Part shown: piece by piece, positions 1 through 5,589 of the stretch | How positions within the stretch are numbered: the first letter of the stretch is position 1 | How the letters are laid out: each line of letters begins with the position of its first letter | Source: Planctomycetota bacterium | GTDB lineage: Bacteria; Planctomycetota; UBA8742; SKZP01; JAIOTL01 | Assembly (NCBI GenBank): GCA_021106775.1 | Contig: JAIOTL010000404.1 | Coordinates: 1-5,589 of the forward strand | Length of the DNA stretch: 5,589 bases | Direction of reading: 5' to 3' | The notes under the pieces: generated by a model | Database searches by the model: none | Seen by the model: the letters and a program-made list of their open reading frames with translations, nothing else | What the model was told of the DNA's origin: nothing | Position numbers and translations under genes: made by a program

Positions 1-1
1 C

Positions 2-550
2 GTTGAGATACAAACCCGCCAGATAAGCAAGGACAAGCAGATAATACCGGCATGGTTCAAAGACGCATCCGAGAAACTGCCTTACCCAATCTGTAAGGAA
101 GAGGACGATTATTTCATTATGCTCGTTCCGCACGATTATTGCCCCACTAAGGCTACGAAAGACAGTAGCGTCTATGTTCTGCTGGATGACATACTCGATT
201 ACCCCGTAAAGGTTTACATTGCTATTTACTTCGACAGAAATGGCACGTGCATGGGCATTAAAGTGTTTCTGACTAACGGTGACAGATTTCAGCATTATCA
301 CAGCGGCGTCAGCAACGACTGGGATTGTCTAGGTGCAATCAAGAAAATAAACAATGTTTCTGAGATGTACGATCCTGAAAATTCACTCGGACAACGGTTC
401 GTCGAGAGTCTGTGCAACGGGCTTGACATTATCCGCATTGATTCAGTAACGCAGAATCAGCCTGTTAATGCTGAGGTCGATTTCTCGTTACCGAGTATTG
501 ATGACCTGGAATACGATTCGTCTGAGAGTATTCGAGTTTGGTCAACATAA
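2..550 (+). CDS. Putative E2-like (UBC-fold) conjugating protein, 5'-truncated
   Basis: Seen: the frame is open from the left edge to a TAA at 548-550, giving 182 residues without the true N-terminus. An internal ATG at 119 has no Shine-Dalgarno sequence before it, and the residues upstream of it look like ordinary protein, so it is probably not the start. Numbering from the edge, a beta-rich stretch (about residues 60-97) leads into an H98-Y-H100 motif, followed eight residues later by D-C109-L-G. Known: E2 enzymes have a His-containing turn (HPN or HPH) a short distance before the catalytic Cys, commonly in 'CLG'; divergent bacterial E2 families keep this layout. Inferred: C109 would carry the modifier as a thioester received from the E1 encoded next door. 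The acidic tail (residues about 157-178) has no recognised function. The gene ends 14 bases before the E1-like start, consistent with an operon. Alternative: an uncharacterised protein of another alpha/beta fold; the call depends heavily on context. Confidence 0.55.
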   Translation, partial: VEIQTRQISKDKQIIPAWFKDASEKLPYPICKEEDDYFIMLVPHDYCPTKATKDSSVYVLLDDILDYPVKVYIAIYFDRNGTCMGIKVFLTNGDRFQHYHSGVSNDWDCLGAIKKINNVSEMYDPENSLGQRFVESLCNGLDIIRIDSVTQNQPVNAEVDFSLPSIDDLEYDSSESIRVWST

Positions 551-551
551 C

Positions 552-558
552 AAAGGAG
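552..558 (+). promoter_or_regulatory. Ribosome binding site that decides the E1-like gene start
   Basis: AAAGGAG lies six bases before a GTG at 565-567. This is a strong Shine-Dalgarno match at good spacing, and it favours GTG 565 over the in-frame TTG at 538, which overlaps the end of the upstream gene and has no comparable site. Confidence 0.8.
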
Positions 559-564
559 AATCAC

Positions 565-1404
565 GTGAATATTTTTCCAAAATGGTTCAATCTTGCCTTT
601 GCCCTGAAGCATCCGTATCGGCTTGTTGAAACAGACGAAGGCTTTGAAATCGCTTATCCGAACGGCAAAGTTTGGCTGAGTGACAACGGAAAACCGATTA
701 AAATCGAGGGTGATGTGCCGGACGACTTGAAGAAGCTCGAAAGCAGACAGCTTCAGCTTGTGCATAAGGAAGTGCCGGATAAATTCCTCGTCGTAGGTGC
801 TGGTGGAGTGGGAAGCTGGTTTTTGATTTCAATGGTCGCAGTCAATCCACAAGCGAAATTCATTGTGTTTGATGACGACAGATTGGAAGAAACGAATTTG
901 GAGCGTATTCCTTTCCCACCTTCATACATCAGTATGTTAAAGACAGACGCAATAAAAAGCTGGGTGCAGGTGATATATCAACGTGGAAGCTCTGTGATAT
1001 CTGTTCCGCACAAGTTTCGCACGGAGTTTTTCGAGCATTTGGTGTTCAAGCCGGATGTTGTCGTCGAATGCAGCGACGATTACCTAACCCAGCGAAGCAC
1101 CTTCGAATACTGCACTAAGAACGAATTGCCTTTTTACAAGATCGGCACTATCAACAATCGCGTAACAATATCAACGTCTGTACCTAACAACAGCTGGAGT
1201 TCAGGTACTGAAGAAACACGTACTGGATGCGGAGTTGGTATTCCGCAGTGGCAGCCTACACAAATGTTAGCCGCCGCCGAGTTGACGTCGTTTATTATGC
1301 GAAGTGAGTTTGTCGAAATCAATCTGTTCGAAAAGGAAAACATACAGAAAGTGAGGAATAATGAGCATATTAGAGCAGAAGAAGAAGCCGAAGTCTCAGC
1401 TTAA
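565..1404 (+). CDS. E1-like / ThiF-family adenylyltransferase
   Basis: Role from family knowledge: uses ATP to adenylate the C-terminus of a ubiquitin-like protein and passes it to a thiol. Seen (279 residues from GTG 565): residues 1-60 form an unassigned N-terminal extension. Then come 'SRQLQL' (R61, matching the RYSRQ arginine of MoeB/ThiF/E1 proteins), the Rossmann nucleotide loop GAGGVGS (78-84), 'DDDRLEETNLERIPF' (about 103-117, equivalent to the D.D.....NLNRQF signature), K126 and D119-region contacts for ATP, and 'VVECSDDYLTQR' (about 166-177, equivalent to the DATDN...R element). C222 in 'TGCGVGIPQ' lies before the last helix and is the best candidate catalytic Cys; C169 and C183 are others. 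There is no large inserted catalytic-Cys domain and no CxxC zinc knuckle, so it is a compact adenylation-core E1. The downstream JAMM gene overlaps its last 44 bases. A purely sulfur-carrier (ThiF/MoeB) role is possible, but the E2-like and JAMM neighbours argue for protein conjugation. Confidence 0.9.
   Translation: MNIFPKWFNLAFALKHPYRLVETDEGFEIAYPNGKVWLSDNGKPIKIEGDVPDDLKKLESRQLQLVHKEVPDKFLVVGAGGVGSWFLISMVAVNPQAKFIVFDDDRLEETNLERIPFPPSYISMLKTDAIKSWVQVIYQRGSSVISVPHKFRTEFFEHLVFKPDVVVECSDDYLTQRSTFEYCTKNELPFYKIGTINNRVTISTSVPNNSWSSGTEETRTGCGVGIPQWQPTQMLAAAELTSFIMRSEFVEINLFEKENIQKVRNNEHIRAEEEAEVSA
1351..1356 (+). promoter_or_regulatory. Ribosome binding site of the JAMM-like gene, inside the E1-like gene
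   Basis: GTGAGG ends four bases before ATG 1361. It is a moderate Shine-Dalgarno match embedded in the coding sequence of the preceding gene. Together with the 44-base overlap, this suggests the two genes are translated from the same message and probably coupled. Confidence 0.55.
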
Positions 1405-2341
1405 AGGTGTCTGGGAATCAGGCTTAGGCGAGATTCAGGAAGTGGAAGCGTGCAGCGAGGTCGAAAAGCCTGAAATCAGTATAACGCTTACTGTGCTTAA
1501 GAAGATTAACCTTCTGATGCAGGAGTATGACAATCTGGAATGGGCTGCAGACTTTTTAGGAACTAAGGACGATGTGAAGAATGAGATAATTATCTCAGAC
1601 ATCGTAGTGTTTAAGCAGGAAGTGGACGTGGCGTCTGTTGTGCGGAAGGAATATACAGACATCGAAAGTCTTATCGGCGTTATACACAGTCATCACAGTA
1701 TGCAGAATAAGTTTTCACATATCGATGACGAGTTTGTAAACAGTAATCACGATTTATCTGCGGTCGTGAGTTTTGCAGAGAATCCGCTTGGATTGGTGAT
1801 TAACATCACATACCGAGTATTAACAAACTGTAAAGGATATTACAGGTTCAACAATTTAAGCTGGAGGCTAGATTGGACCTTCGAAAATCTCGATGAGGAT
1901 GTGTTTATTGCAGATGCGAAGGAGAAAATTGTCGAGAGAGTTGGGTGTCAATCAAAAGACGGTTATTATGACTTGATGTTCGATTTCCCCTTCGAATTTT
2001 CTGCAGGTAAACGAAATAAATCCCTGTCGAAACCTGAAATTCTGTCGATCGAAGACGAATTAGCAGAACTATATGGGGAAGACGAATCGGAATTTGCTGG
2101 ATGTACCGAAGGATTAGGAGATTTCTGTGAGCAGCATGTAAGAGTGGTCCGTTTCGCTGATGGGTTTTACGTTTGCAAGCCTGATGGAGATTTGATCAAA
2201 GTAGATGCGCAAGCGATCGAGTTGCTCATCGAGAGCGAAGAAGTCCACGAAGTCTCACCGGATGAGTACTTGCTACCAGTCGAGAGCCATACAAACTTGT
2301 TGAAAATTCCCGAAAGGGTTCCAGATATTTCTCTGGAATAA
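1361..2341 (+). CDS. JAMM/MPN (JAB) domain metalloprotease-like protein with unknown C-terminal region
   Basis: Role from family knowledge: JAMM enzymes use a zinc-bound water to cut the bond after a ubiquitin-like modifier, either maturing its precursor or removing it from targets. Seen (326 residues): an N-terminal leader (1-37) rich in Lys and Glu; an MPN-like domain at about 38-150; E60 in 'LEWAADFLG', placed where the catalytic Glu normally is; and the full zinc signature H109-S-H111, seven residues, S119, two residues, D122. All JAMM ligands are therefore present, so it is predicted to be catalytically competent. Residues about 150-210 continue in a beta-rich pattern. Residues about 220-326 form an acidic, Glu/Asp-rich C-terminal region with a possible small beta domain (259-305) that I do not recognise. 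It is the last gene of the operon; a terminator follows 8 bases after the stop. No signal peptide or membrane segment is seen, so it is presumably cytoplasmic. Confidence 0.85.
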   Translation: MSILEQKKKPKSQLKGVWESGLGEIQEVEACSEVEKPEISITLTVLKKINLLMQEYDNLEWAADFLGTKDDVKNEIIISDIVVFKQEVDVASVVRKEYTDIESLIGVIHSHHSMQNKFSHIDDEFVNSNHDLSAVVSFAENPLGLVINITYRVLTNCKGYYRFNNLSWRLDWTFENLDEDVFIADAKEKIVERVGCQSKDGYYDLMFDFPFEFSAGKRNKSLSKPEILSIEDELAELYGEDESEFAGCTEGLGDFCEQHVRVVRFADGFYVCKPDGDLIKVDAQAIELLIESEEVHEVSPDEYLLPVESHTNLLKIPERVPDISLE

Positions 2342-2348
2342 TCATATG

Positions 2349-2392
2349 AACCAGGTTTGATGCTACCCAGTAACAATATTCCTGGTTTTTTT
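2349..2392 (+). terminator. Probable rho-independent terminator of the E2-E1-JAMM operon
   Basis: AACCAGG (2349-2355) pairs with CCTGGTT (2381-2387), and a seven-T run (2386-2392) starts at the end of the stem. The 25-base loop is longer than usual, so the stem may be only moderately stable. The T-run is on the + strand side only, so it serves the + strand operon and not the converging gene. Confidence 0.65.
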
Positions 2393-2522
2393 AGATGCCC
2401 GATTTATTAATCGGTTCGATGCTCATTTCAAATTGTGTTTTATATGCGACTTTGTATTTATGCTCTATTTAAGCACTGTCGTCAATAAATAGGACATTTG
2501 AAACAGTCAACATAGCCCGATA
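2393..2522. other. AT-rich convergent intergenic region with a small perfect hairpin
   Basis: No open frame of note is seen. The only clear structure is CCGATT (2399-2404), TATT, AATCGG (2409-2414), a perfect six-pair inverted repeat. It has no T-run on either strand, so it is not a standard terminator; it could slow RNA decay or end the - strand transcript with help of Rho. The rest shows nothing I can name. Confidence 0.4.
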
Positions 2523-5500
2523 TTAATTAACAGATTTTTCCTTCCATTTGGATATCCGATGATTTCGATTATCTGAGATAAAAATATAACCTGAAGAATC
2601 AACACAAATATCTCTTACAGCATTAAAACTTTGAAAATCGTTTGCTCCTGATGGTGCATTCCCATACTGCCAACAGTTACTTCCACCGCCAATCCAGCCA
2701 AGGGAATTTCCAGCACTATCCCATTTACTTACACGATGATTCTTTGTATCTGCTACATATATAATCCCGTTAGAATAAACAAAAACACCATATGGATTCT
2801 TGAAACTTCTGTAATCAGTTCCACCATTTAAAAAACCTGAACGTGTTACATCCTTTGTTTGCCAGCCACTGCAACCATCACCAATCCAACCAATTGCGAT
2901 TCCATTGCTGTTCCATTTGCATATTCTGTTATTCCATTGGTCAGCAATGAATAAGTTACCTGAAGCATCACCGCATATACCTACTGGAATATAAAACTTC
3001 TTGTAACTTTGCCCTGATGTTGCTGTTCCTGAAGGTTGCCAGCCATCATTCCCGCCACCAATCCAGCCCACTGCAATGCCATTTGAATTCCATTTTGATA
3101 TTCGATTGTTATTCTGATCTGAAACGTAAATAAAACCATCGGAATCAACATAAACCCCTGTTGGAGTGTTAAAATGTTTAATCGAAGAACCTGAGGATGC
3201 ACCTGAATTAATAGTCTGCCAACCGTCATAGCCCCCGCCAATCCAGCCCACAAATATCCCAGCAGAATCCCATTTGCAGACGCGATAATTACCTTGGTCA
3301 GCAACATAAATGTTCCCATTTGAGTCAATGCAATGACCATATGGATATAGAAAATATTTTGGTTGATTGCTATTTGCTGGTTTACTATTCAACTTGTTCC
3401 ATCCGTCTTGTCCATCGCCAATCCAACCAAGAGCATTTCCATTGCTATCCCATTTATTAATGCGATGGTTTTCATACTCACTAACTGTAATATTACCAGA
3501 TGAATCAACACAAACACTGCCAGGGGAATCAAAGCTTTGATACATTGAGCTTGCAGATACGCCGTTGGTGGTTTTCCAGCCGTTGCTGCCGCCGCCGATC
3601 CAGCCGATTGCATATGCGGATTGTGCAGTATCATGATAATGATAACCCATATCTACAAGACCAATGTCGGCACTTCCGTTAATGTTTGTTGTCCTGCCAG
3701 TAAGATACGGATAATCAGTTGCTTGACCTGAACCACCGTTTATACACTGTGAGCCAACACCAAGATAATAATTCCCATTCGGACCAATCGCGAACTGCGG
3801 GGAACTCGATATATTCCCTCCATATGTCGTCAAATCAATCTTATTTGCAGCTCCCGCTCTATCGTTTGGGTCATTTCCCACACAACTATGATCAAAATAT
3901 ACAGTTCCAATTCGGGGTGGATCAAAGTAAATTTCATGACCTTCATTAGAAACCGAATTATTTCCCCATACTATTGAATTTATTAGAACAGGATAACCAT
4001 CACCACAAAAAATACCACCGCCACGAGATTCATTCCGTCCTGATACAAAATTATTAGTAATTGTGCAGTTTGTAAAGGTTGGGTCAGTAGCGATCCAAAC
4101 ACCACCACCACCAGCACCATATGTACTAGTTTTAGCTATATTATTTGCTATTAAACAGTTATTTACTAGTGCATTAGAGTTTACATCAATACTAATACCA
4201 CCACCACCACAAGATTGATCTTCAGCTGAATTATTTATTATCTCACAATTTTGTATCAATGGGCTTGATGAATATAAAGATATTCCGCCACCTCTTGACC
4301 AACTTGCAGTAGATGAGACAACATTACTCGATATTTTGCACCCTAAAATTTTCGGATTTGAATTATTACAATAAATTCCACCTCCAAATGCTAGTATAGT
4401 TGTGCTTTTTGCAATATTATTTCTAATAATACAATTATTAATTATAGGATTGGAATAATTAGAACAACATAAACCACCTCCTCCTACGATCAAATTATTG
4501 CCATAGTATTCATTTTTTGCGTAGCCGTGGCAGATGGTTAGAGAGTGGATTTGGGAGGCGAGAGTTTCGCCGGAGTGGAAGTAAAAACCGCGATGCGGAT
4601 TCGTGCTTGTGCCTTCGCAGTCGATTATGACATCATCGGGGTCGCCTGTAACTCCTTTCACGCGGACAGCTTTGCCGTGCATATCCAGATCTCGATTGCC
4701 ATCACCCTTGTATCGACCTTCCTCAACCCAGACAATATCGCCGTCACCCGCAACATCAATCCCCTTCTGAATCGTTTTGTATGGATTCTGCTCGCTGCCA
4801 TCCCCTGTGCTGTCGCTGCCGTTCTCGTCGTCAACATAAATCTCGACTGTCGCGTCGTTGGGATAATGAAAACCCATGTCAACTGTGCCTATGTCCTCGC
4901 GATTGTCCACACAGGTTGTTGTGCCGTCAAGATAGTTGAAAGTGTTTGCGTTTGCTGAACCTGCATCAATGCAAGGAGAATCAGTATCGCCGTCAGCAAC
5001 CCCGTCCTTCTCCAGATAATGCGCCCCTTTTGGACCAACAACAAATCTCGGATTCGCAGAAATATTGCCATATTCACCAGGCACAAACCCTTTTATCACC
5101 TTACTCGAATTAATATGATTTCCCGCATCGACAATATCATTCGTATCACTTCCCACATCACAATATGTAATCGTCACTTCCCCCGAACCGCTATCAACAT
5201 AAATCTCGTTACCATTCGTTGCAGTATTCCCCCATGAAATCGTATCAATTATTGTCGGAGTCGCATTATCCCTCGAATAGAAACCACCACCATAAGCATT
5301 TCCAGATGTAGTACTAACTTTGTTATTTGTGCTTGTACAATTTTGTATTGTTGGACCTGCATTTTCGCAGTATAGGCCTCCTCCGTAAGAAAAAGTTCCG
5401 ACGCTGTTTTGAGCTTTGTTTTCAACAATTTGGCAATTCTTTATAATTGGGTTACTATTATTAAAAATAACAATACCACCACCGTCAGCGGCACCTATGC

Positions 5501-5588
5501 TTGAATAAGCTGTATTCCCTCTTATCTCACACGAAATAATCTGGGGGCTTGAAGCAAGCAAATATAAACCTCCACCATTACCATTCTC
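2523..5588 (-). CDS. Large beta-helix / NHL-propeller repeat protein, N-terminus outside the window
   Basis: Seen: the frame ends with TAA at 2525-2523 and stays open through base 5588, so the N-terminus (and any signal peptide) is missing. The TTG at 5561 is not a start: glycine-rich rung sequence of the same kind continues upstream. The visible 1021 residues contain, in protein order: part of a right-handed parallel beta-helix made of rungs such as 'GGGLYCENAGPTIQNC'; a closing segment with 'SPCIDAGS' and 'DIGTVDMGFHYP'; a second beta-helix module starting with 'IYVDDENGSD' and 'NPYKTIQKGID' and closing with 'ADIGLVDMGYHY'; and six NHL-type repeats. Known: such helices occur in pectin-lyase-fold surface and secreted proteins, and NHL repeats form six-bladed propellers that bind proteins or polymers. 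Inferred: an extracellular or cell-surface binding protein. No catalytic residues are identifiable, and the C-terminus stops just after the propeller ('KWKEKSVN') with no visible anchor or sorting signal. It is unrelated to the convergent operon. Confidence 0.88.
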   Translation of the reverse strand, partial: ENGNGGGLYLLASSPQIISCEIRGNTAYSSIGAADGGGIVIFNNSNPIIKNCQIVENKAQNSVGTFSYGGGLYCENAGPTIQNCTSTNNKVSTTSGNAYGGGFYSRDNATPTIIDTISWGNTATNGNEIYVDSGSGEVTITYCDVGSDTNDIVDAGNHINSSKVIKGFVPGEYGNISANPRFVVGPKGAHYLEKDGVADGDTDSPCIDAGSANANTFNYLDGTTTCVDNREDIGTVDMGFHYPNDATVEIYVDDENGSDSTGDGSEQNPYKTIQKGIDVAGDGDIVWVEEGRYKGDGNRDLDMHGKAVRVKGVTGDPDDVIIDCEGTSTNPHRGFYFHSGETLASQIHSLTICHGYAKNEYYGNNLIVGGGGLCCSNYSNPIINNCIIRNNIAKSTTILAFGGGIYCNNSNPKILGCKISSNVVSSTASWSRGGGISLYSSSPLIQNCEIINNSAEDQSCGGGGISIDVNSNALVNNCLIANNIAKTSTYGAGGGGVWIATDPTFTNCTITNNFVSGRNESRGGGIFCGDGYPVLINSIVWGNNSVSNEGHEIYFDPPRIGTVYFDHSCVGNDPNDRAGAANKIDLTTYGGNISSSPQFAIGPNGNYYLGVGSQCINGGSGQATDYPYLTGRTTNINGSADIGLVDMGYHYHDTAQSAYAIGWIGGGSNGWKTTNGVSASSMYQSFDSPGSVCVDSSGNITVSEYENHRINKWDSNGNALGWIGDGQDGWNKLNSKPANSNQPKYFLYPYGHCIDSNGNIYVADQGNYRVCKWDSAGIFVGWIGGGYDGWQTINSGASSGSSIKHFNTPTGVYVDSDGFIYVSDQNNNRISKWNSNGIAVGWIGGGNDGWQPSGTATSGQSYKKFYIPVGICGDASGNLFIADQWNNRICKWNSNGIAIGWIGDGCSGWQTKDVTRSGFLNGGTDYRSFKNPYGVFVYSNGIIYVADTKNHRVSKWDSAGNSLGWIGGGSNCWQYGNAPSGANDFQSFNAVRDICVDSSGYIFISDNRNHRISKWKEKSVN
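2541..3611 (-). repeat. Six tandem NHL-type propeller repeats of about 60 residues
   Basis: Each repeat has a 'GWIGxGxxGW'-like stretch, a variable loop, then 'F..P.GVCVDSSGNIYVADxxNHRISKWDSxGN'. The six GW positions are spaced 59, 60, 60, 59 and 64 residues apart. On the DNA this appears as the + strand word CCAATCCAGCC or close variants near 2689, 2881, 3058, 3238, 3418 and 3595, about 180 bases apart. Six repeats are the number expected for a closed NHL propeller; the leading 'AIGWIG' strand before blade 1 and the lack of one after blade 6 fit closure by a shared blade. The canonical NHL core is shorter, so each blade carries an extra Trp/Gly-rich insertion. Confidence 0.85.
3636..4847 (-). 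other. Beta-helix module B, complete, with choice-of-anchor Q-like ending
   Basis: It begins with 'IYVDDENGSD...DGSEQNPYKTIQKGID' and 'GDIVWVEEGRYKG', the N-terminal cap typical of DUF1565/pectin-lyase-like helices. About six rungs follow, with a Cys ladder in N-C-x-I positions: INNCII, ILGCKI, IQNCEI, VNNCLI, FTNCTI, then 'INSIVWGNN'. The closing block contains 'SPQFAIGPNGNYYL', 'SQCINGG' and 'ADIGLVDMGYHY'. It repeats the layout of module A, which suggests that the protein grew by duplication of a whole module. Confidence 0.72.
4866..5588 (-). other. Beta-helix module A (C-terminal part) with choice-of-anchor Q-like ending
   Basis: At least three helix rungs are visible, each following the pattern GGG(L/F/I)Y...NPxIxNCxIxxNxA. 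The last rung has the variant 'DTISWGNTA', in which Ser-Ile/Val-x-W-G-N replaces the rung Cys. A beta segment, 'NPRFVVGPKGAHYL', 'SPCIDAGS' and 'DNREDIGTVDMGFHYP' follow. This closing block matches what annotation pipelines call a choice-of-anchor Q domain, by my recollection of the family. The start of the module lies beyond the right edge. Confidence 0.7.
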
Positions 5589-5589
5589 C

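Noticed and set aside
119..550. ATG at 119 as the start of the first gene
   Set aside because: No Shine-Dalgarno site precedes it and the frame stays open with protein-like sequence back to the left edge, so the gene is better treated as 5'-truncated.
538..564. TTG 538 as the start of the E1-like gene
   Set aside because: It overlaps the previous gene and has no ribosome site, while GTG 565 has AAAGGAG at six-base spacing.
457..765. 102-codon open frame on the - strand
   Set aside because: It lies opposite the E2-like/E1-like junction, where the + strand frames are well supported by motifs; no family signature is seen.
2465..2492. Inverted repeat CTATTT / AAATAG as a terminator for the - strand gene
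   Set aside because: All but two of its pairs are A-T, the loop is 16 bases and no T-run follows on the - strand, so it is likely chance in AT-rich DNA.
2463..2522. Possible insertion-sequence end or attachment site next to the beta-helix gene
   Set aside because: No paired terminal repeat, target duplication or transposase/integrase fragment is visible in the window.
2689..3611. Regularly spaced word CCAATCCAGCC as a CRISPR-like or DNA-level repeat array
   Set aside because: The spacing of about 180 bases and the in-frame coding of Gly-Trp-Ile-Gly show that it is the protein repeat of the NHL propeller.
4545..4958. 137-codon open frame on the + strand
   Set aside because: It is antisense to the GC-rich part of the beta-helix gene, whose repeats and closing block continue unbroken through it; it has no recognisable domain or ribosome site.

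Overview
The window holds two unrelated blocks that converge on a short intergenic region. The left block (2..2341, + strand) is a tightly packed three-gene run. It encodes a putative E2-like protein (5' end outside the window), an E1/ThiF-like adenylating enzyme and a JAMM/MPN metalloprotease-like protein with a complete zinc motif. This is the gene set of a bacterial ubiquitin-like conjugation pathway: E1 activates a small beta-grasp modifier, E2 carries it, and the JAMM enzyme matures or removes it. No modifier gene is visible in the window; if there is one it most likely lies upstream of base 1. The E1 and JAMM calls rest on clear motifs. The E2 call rests on an HxH...CLG signature plus gene context and is less certain.

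The right block (2523..5589, - strand) is the C-terminal 1021 residues of a very large secreted-type repeat protein that runs off the right edge. Reading in protein order it has the end of one right-handed beta-helix module closed by a 'choice-of-anchor Q'-like segment, a second complete beta-helix module with the same kind of ending, and a six-repeat NHL-type beta-propeller. Base composition within this gene is strikingly uneven: about 25-32% GC in rung repeats next to about 55% GC in the module-start region. This suggests that it is a mosaic of shuffled modules.

The intergenic region (2342..2522) contains a plausible rho-independent terminator for the + strand operon and one small perfect hairpin of unknown role. 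No RNA genes, CRISPR array, insertion sequence or tRNA were seen.

The organism is a bacterium of moderate GC. The beta-helix ending with 'DIGxVDMGYHY' and the 'SIVWGN' rung resemble proteins that are abundant in anaerobic Planctomycetes of the Phycisphaerae/Sedimentisphaerales type. That assignment is an inference from remembered protein style, not from a database search.
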